DNA of 7,756 nucleotides from Bacillota bacterium. GTDB taxonomy: Bacteria > Bacillota > Clostridia > Tissierellales > Sporanaerobacteraceae. Below are positions 6,303 to 7,756 of this stretch, piece after piece (position 1 is the first letter of the stretch; each line of letters begins with the position of its first letter). Made by a program: the position numbers and the translations under genes. The stretch lies in the NCBI GenBank assembly GCA_029779375.1, contig JAKPAR010000337.1:1-7756 (forward strand), written 5' to 3'. The notes under the pieces were generated by a model, which was given only the letters and a program-made list of their open reading frames with translations, was not told the origin of the DNA and ran no database searches.

Positions 6303-6331
6303 TTGCACTGGAGCTCTTAAAATAATATAAT
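6303..6331 (+). promoter_or_regulatory. Probable promoter of the znu operon
   Basis: TTGCAC (6303-6308) and a perfect -10 TATAAT (6326-6331) are 17 bases apart. It lies after the upstream terminator and predicts a leader of about 115 bases to the znuA start. That leader shows no recognisable riboswitch and only weak short stems. Confidence 0.5.
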
Positions 6332-6430
6332 TATTCTGATGGGTATGATTTACTTTGGCTGAATGAGGGTTTAGCTATTATTATCTTGGCTATAATTATA
6401 TCAATGTCTATTTTACAATGGAAAATATAG
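6326..6430 (+). other. Short hydrophobic open frame without a start, possible gene remnant
   Basis: The frame is open for 34 codons between stops. Its second half encodes a hydrophobic stretch resembling a membrane helix (EGLAIIILAIIISMSILQWK) ending at TAG 6430. There is no ATG/GTG start with an RBS: the in-frame TTG at 6386 and ATG at 6404 are late and unsupported. It overlaps the promoter and leader of znuA. It may be the decayed end of a permease-like gene or chance, since AT-rich DNA readily encodes I and L. Confidence 0.2.
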
Positions 6431-6452
6431 TGGAGTCTACGGGAGTGATGAT

Positions 6453-7352
6453 ATGCAAATGAAAAAAACTATTCTTATCATATCGTTAATAGTTTTAAGT
6501 TTTCTAACAGCTTGTTCTAACAAAGATTTAAATATTGGTGATAGTGAGAAGTTGGTAGTATCTGCAAGTTTTTATCCTCAATATTATTTAGCCAAAGAAA
6601 TTGGGAAAGATAAAATAAACTTAAGCTCTATAGTTCCCAATGGAGTGGAACCTCATGATTTTGAATTGACTATAAAACAGATAAAAGAAATACAATCAGC
6701 AGATGTACTTATCTTAAACGGTGCCAATATGGAACACTGGAAAGATAAATTGCTAAAATCAATAAATACACAAGATATAAAAATAATAGAGAGTAGCAAG
6801 TATGTAGATGTTATTAAAACAGATGGGATAGAAGATCCTCATATTTGGTTGAATCCTAAAAATATGGCTAAGATAGCTTACGAAATAAAAGAAGTATTTA
6901 TAAAAAAGGATGCTAAAAACGCTGATTTCTATGAAAGCAATTATAAGGAATTGTCTAAAAAATTAATGGAGCTAGATAAAAATTATGAAACTATTTTAAA
7001 AGATAAGAAAAGAGATGCTATATTGGTTTCTCATGCTGCTTTTTCTTATTTAGCCAATGAATATGGATTTAAACAAATTGCTGTTACTGGTATAAGTCCT
7101 GAAGAAGAACCTAGTCCTGGAGCTATGGCAGAGCTTATAGATATGGCTAAAGCTGAGAACATGAAATACATTTTCTTAGAAACTTTAGCTAGTCCTAAAA
7201 CTGCAAATATTATAGCTGAAGAAGCTAATTTAGAAGTTTTGATTTTAAATCCAGTTGAAGGACTTACAGAAGAAGAACAAAAAAGTGGTGAAGATTATAT
7301 TTCTATCATGGAACAAAATCTACTCAATTTAAAAAAGGCATTGGTGGATTAA
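6453..7352 (+). CDS. znuA: Zinc (or manganese) ABC transporter substrate-binding lipoprotein, ZnuA/AdcA type
   Basis: Captures divalent metal outside the membrane and delivers it to the importer. The 299 residues begin with a lipoprotein signal, lysines then a hydrophobic stretch, with lipobox LTAC and lipidated C21. Cluster A-I (PF01297) features follow: SFYP (39-42), VEPHDFE with ligand H68, DPHIWLNP with H130, VSHAAFSYL with H194, and NPVEGL with E269 as probable fourth ligand. Three histidines plus glutamate favour zinc, but manganese cannot be excluded. The His-rich loop that many ZnuA proteins carry before the DPHIW motif is absent; the segment around 119-127 has no histidine. The ATG at 6453 is 7 bases after GGGAG; the ATG at 6459 is less well placed. 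Only one base separates its stop from the ATPase gene, so they form one operon. Zur-type control is plausible but not shown. Confidence 0.93.
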   Translation: MQMKKTILIISLIVLSFLTACSNKDLNIGDSEKLVVSASFYPQYYLAKEIGKDKINLSSIVPNGVEPHDFELTIKQIKEIQSADVLILNGANMEHWKDKLLKSINTQDIKIIESSKYVDVIKTDGIEDPHIWLNPKNMAKIAYEIKEVFIKKDAKNADFYESNYKELSKKLMELDKNYETILKDKKRDAILVSHAAFSYLANEYGFKQIAVTGISPEEEPSPGAMAELIDMAKAENMKYIFLETLASPKTANIIAEEANLEVLILNPVEGLTEEEQKSGEDYISIMEQNLLNLKKALVD

Positions 7353-7353
7353 A

Positions 7354-7756
7354 ATGGGAGAAAAAATTGTAAGTGTAGAAAATTTGTATTTTAGTTATGG
7401 GAAAAATAAAGTGTTGGAAAATGTGAATTTCGATATTGAAAAAGGTGATTTTGTTGGAATTATAGGTCCAAATGGTTCTGCTAAAAGTACTCTCATGAAA
7501 TTAATGATAGGAATTTTAAAGCTAGAAAAAGGAAACATAAAACTATTTAGTACTGATATAGATAAATTCAAAGATTTCCACAGAATTGGATATATATCTC
7601 AAAATGTAAGAGAATTTAATACAAAGTTTCCTGCTACTGTAGAAGAAATTGTTGGAGCTAATTTGTATAAGAAAATGGGATTTTTCAAAATAGGAAACAA
7701 AAAGATATATGAAAATGTACACAAGGCGTTAGAAGTAGTGGAAATGGAGGATTATA
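7354..7756 (+). CDS. znuC: Metal ABC transporter ATP-binding protein, ZnuC/AdcC type, 3' end outside the window
   Basis: The cytoplasmic ATPase that powers metal import. The first 134 codons are present, from ATG 7354 to the window edge; the family is about 230-260 residues, so the signature motif, Walker B and H-loop are missing. A conserved YFSYG start (12-16, A-loop tyrosine) is followed by Walker A GPNGSAKST at 38-46 with K44, and a Q-loop YISQN. The glycine usual before the Walker A lysine is replaced by A43. From memory, Ala occurs at this site in Gram-positive zinc/manganese ATPases, so I do not read it as inactivating. The RBS GGTGGA lies inside the end of znuA, 5 bases before the ATG, consistent with translational coupling. 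The permease gene (znuB) is expected next. Confident in the family; the metal is inferred from the neighbour. Confidence 0.92.
   Translation, partial: MGEKIVSVENLYFSYGKNKVLENVNFDIEKGDFVGIIGPNGSAKSTLMKLMIGILKLEKGNIKLFSTDIDKFKDFHRIGYISQNVREFNTKFPATVEEIVGANLYKKMGFFKIGNKKIYENVHKALEVVEMEDY

Noticed and set aside
6338..6452. Riboswitch in the znuA leader
   Set aside because: Only 4-5 bp stems are found by eye, there is no terminator or sequestered RBS, and no known motif is recognised.
6220..6452. RiPP precursor peptide for the radical SAM enzyme
   Set aside because: The only short frames are a 16-codon one at 6280 without an RBS and the start-less hydrophobic frame. Both lie beyond the operon terminator.

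Overview
This 7.76 kb window is AT-rich with a compact layout, and nearly all genes are on the + strand. Strong GGGGG/GGAGG-type ribosome binding sites, GTG and TTG starts, and the gene set point to a low-GC anaerobic Firmicute (Clostridia/Tissierellia-like). That assignment is inferred from gene content and base composition, not from a marker gene.

Layout. (1) Positions 1-787, minus strand: most of a cytoplasmic L-asparaginase whose C-terminus lies outside the window. (2) Positions 788-1154 (367 bases without a protein gene): the asparaginase promoter and RBS; a compact minus-strand transcription unit with a near-ideal promoter and a strong intrinsic terminator, predicting a ~115-nt RNA with C-rich loops; then about 140 bases of very AT-rich DNA with the probable promoter of the next operon. 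(3) Positions 1155-4121: a tight operon of a LUD-domain protein, a NifS/IscS-type cysteine desulfurase and ThiI, the tRNA 4-thiouridine synthase. The desulfurase supplies persulfide sulfur to ThiI, which here lacks the rhodanese domain. The LUD protein has a four-cysteine C-terminal motif and no known role in this set. (4) Positions 4122-4199: a strong promoter with a widely spaced 11-bp inverted repeat and a second nested one. (5) Positions 4236-6219: a TetR-family regulator and a radical SAM enzyme with a Twitch/SPASM-like C-terminal cysteine pattern, closed by a terminator with a perfect 20-bp stem. (6) Positions 6279-6452: a leader holding a promoter, a metal-regulator-like palindrome and a short open frame for a hydrophobic segment with no start. 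(7) Positions 6453-7756: the first two genes of a zinc (or manganese) ABC importer, a ZnuA-like lipoprotein and the start of a ZnuC-like ATPase. The permease presumably follows outside the window.

The items most worth a second look are the C-rich small RNA candidate, the TetR-radical SAM pair with its unusual operator architecture, and the four-cysteine LUD protein ahead of a desulfurase. I see no CRISPR array, phage, transposon or tRNA/rRNA gene.
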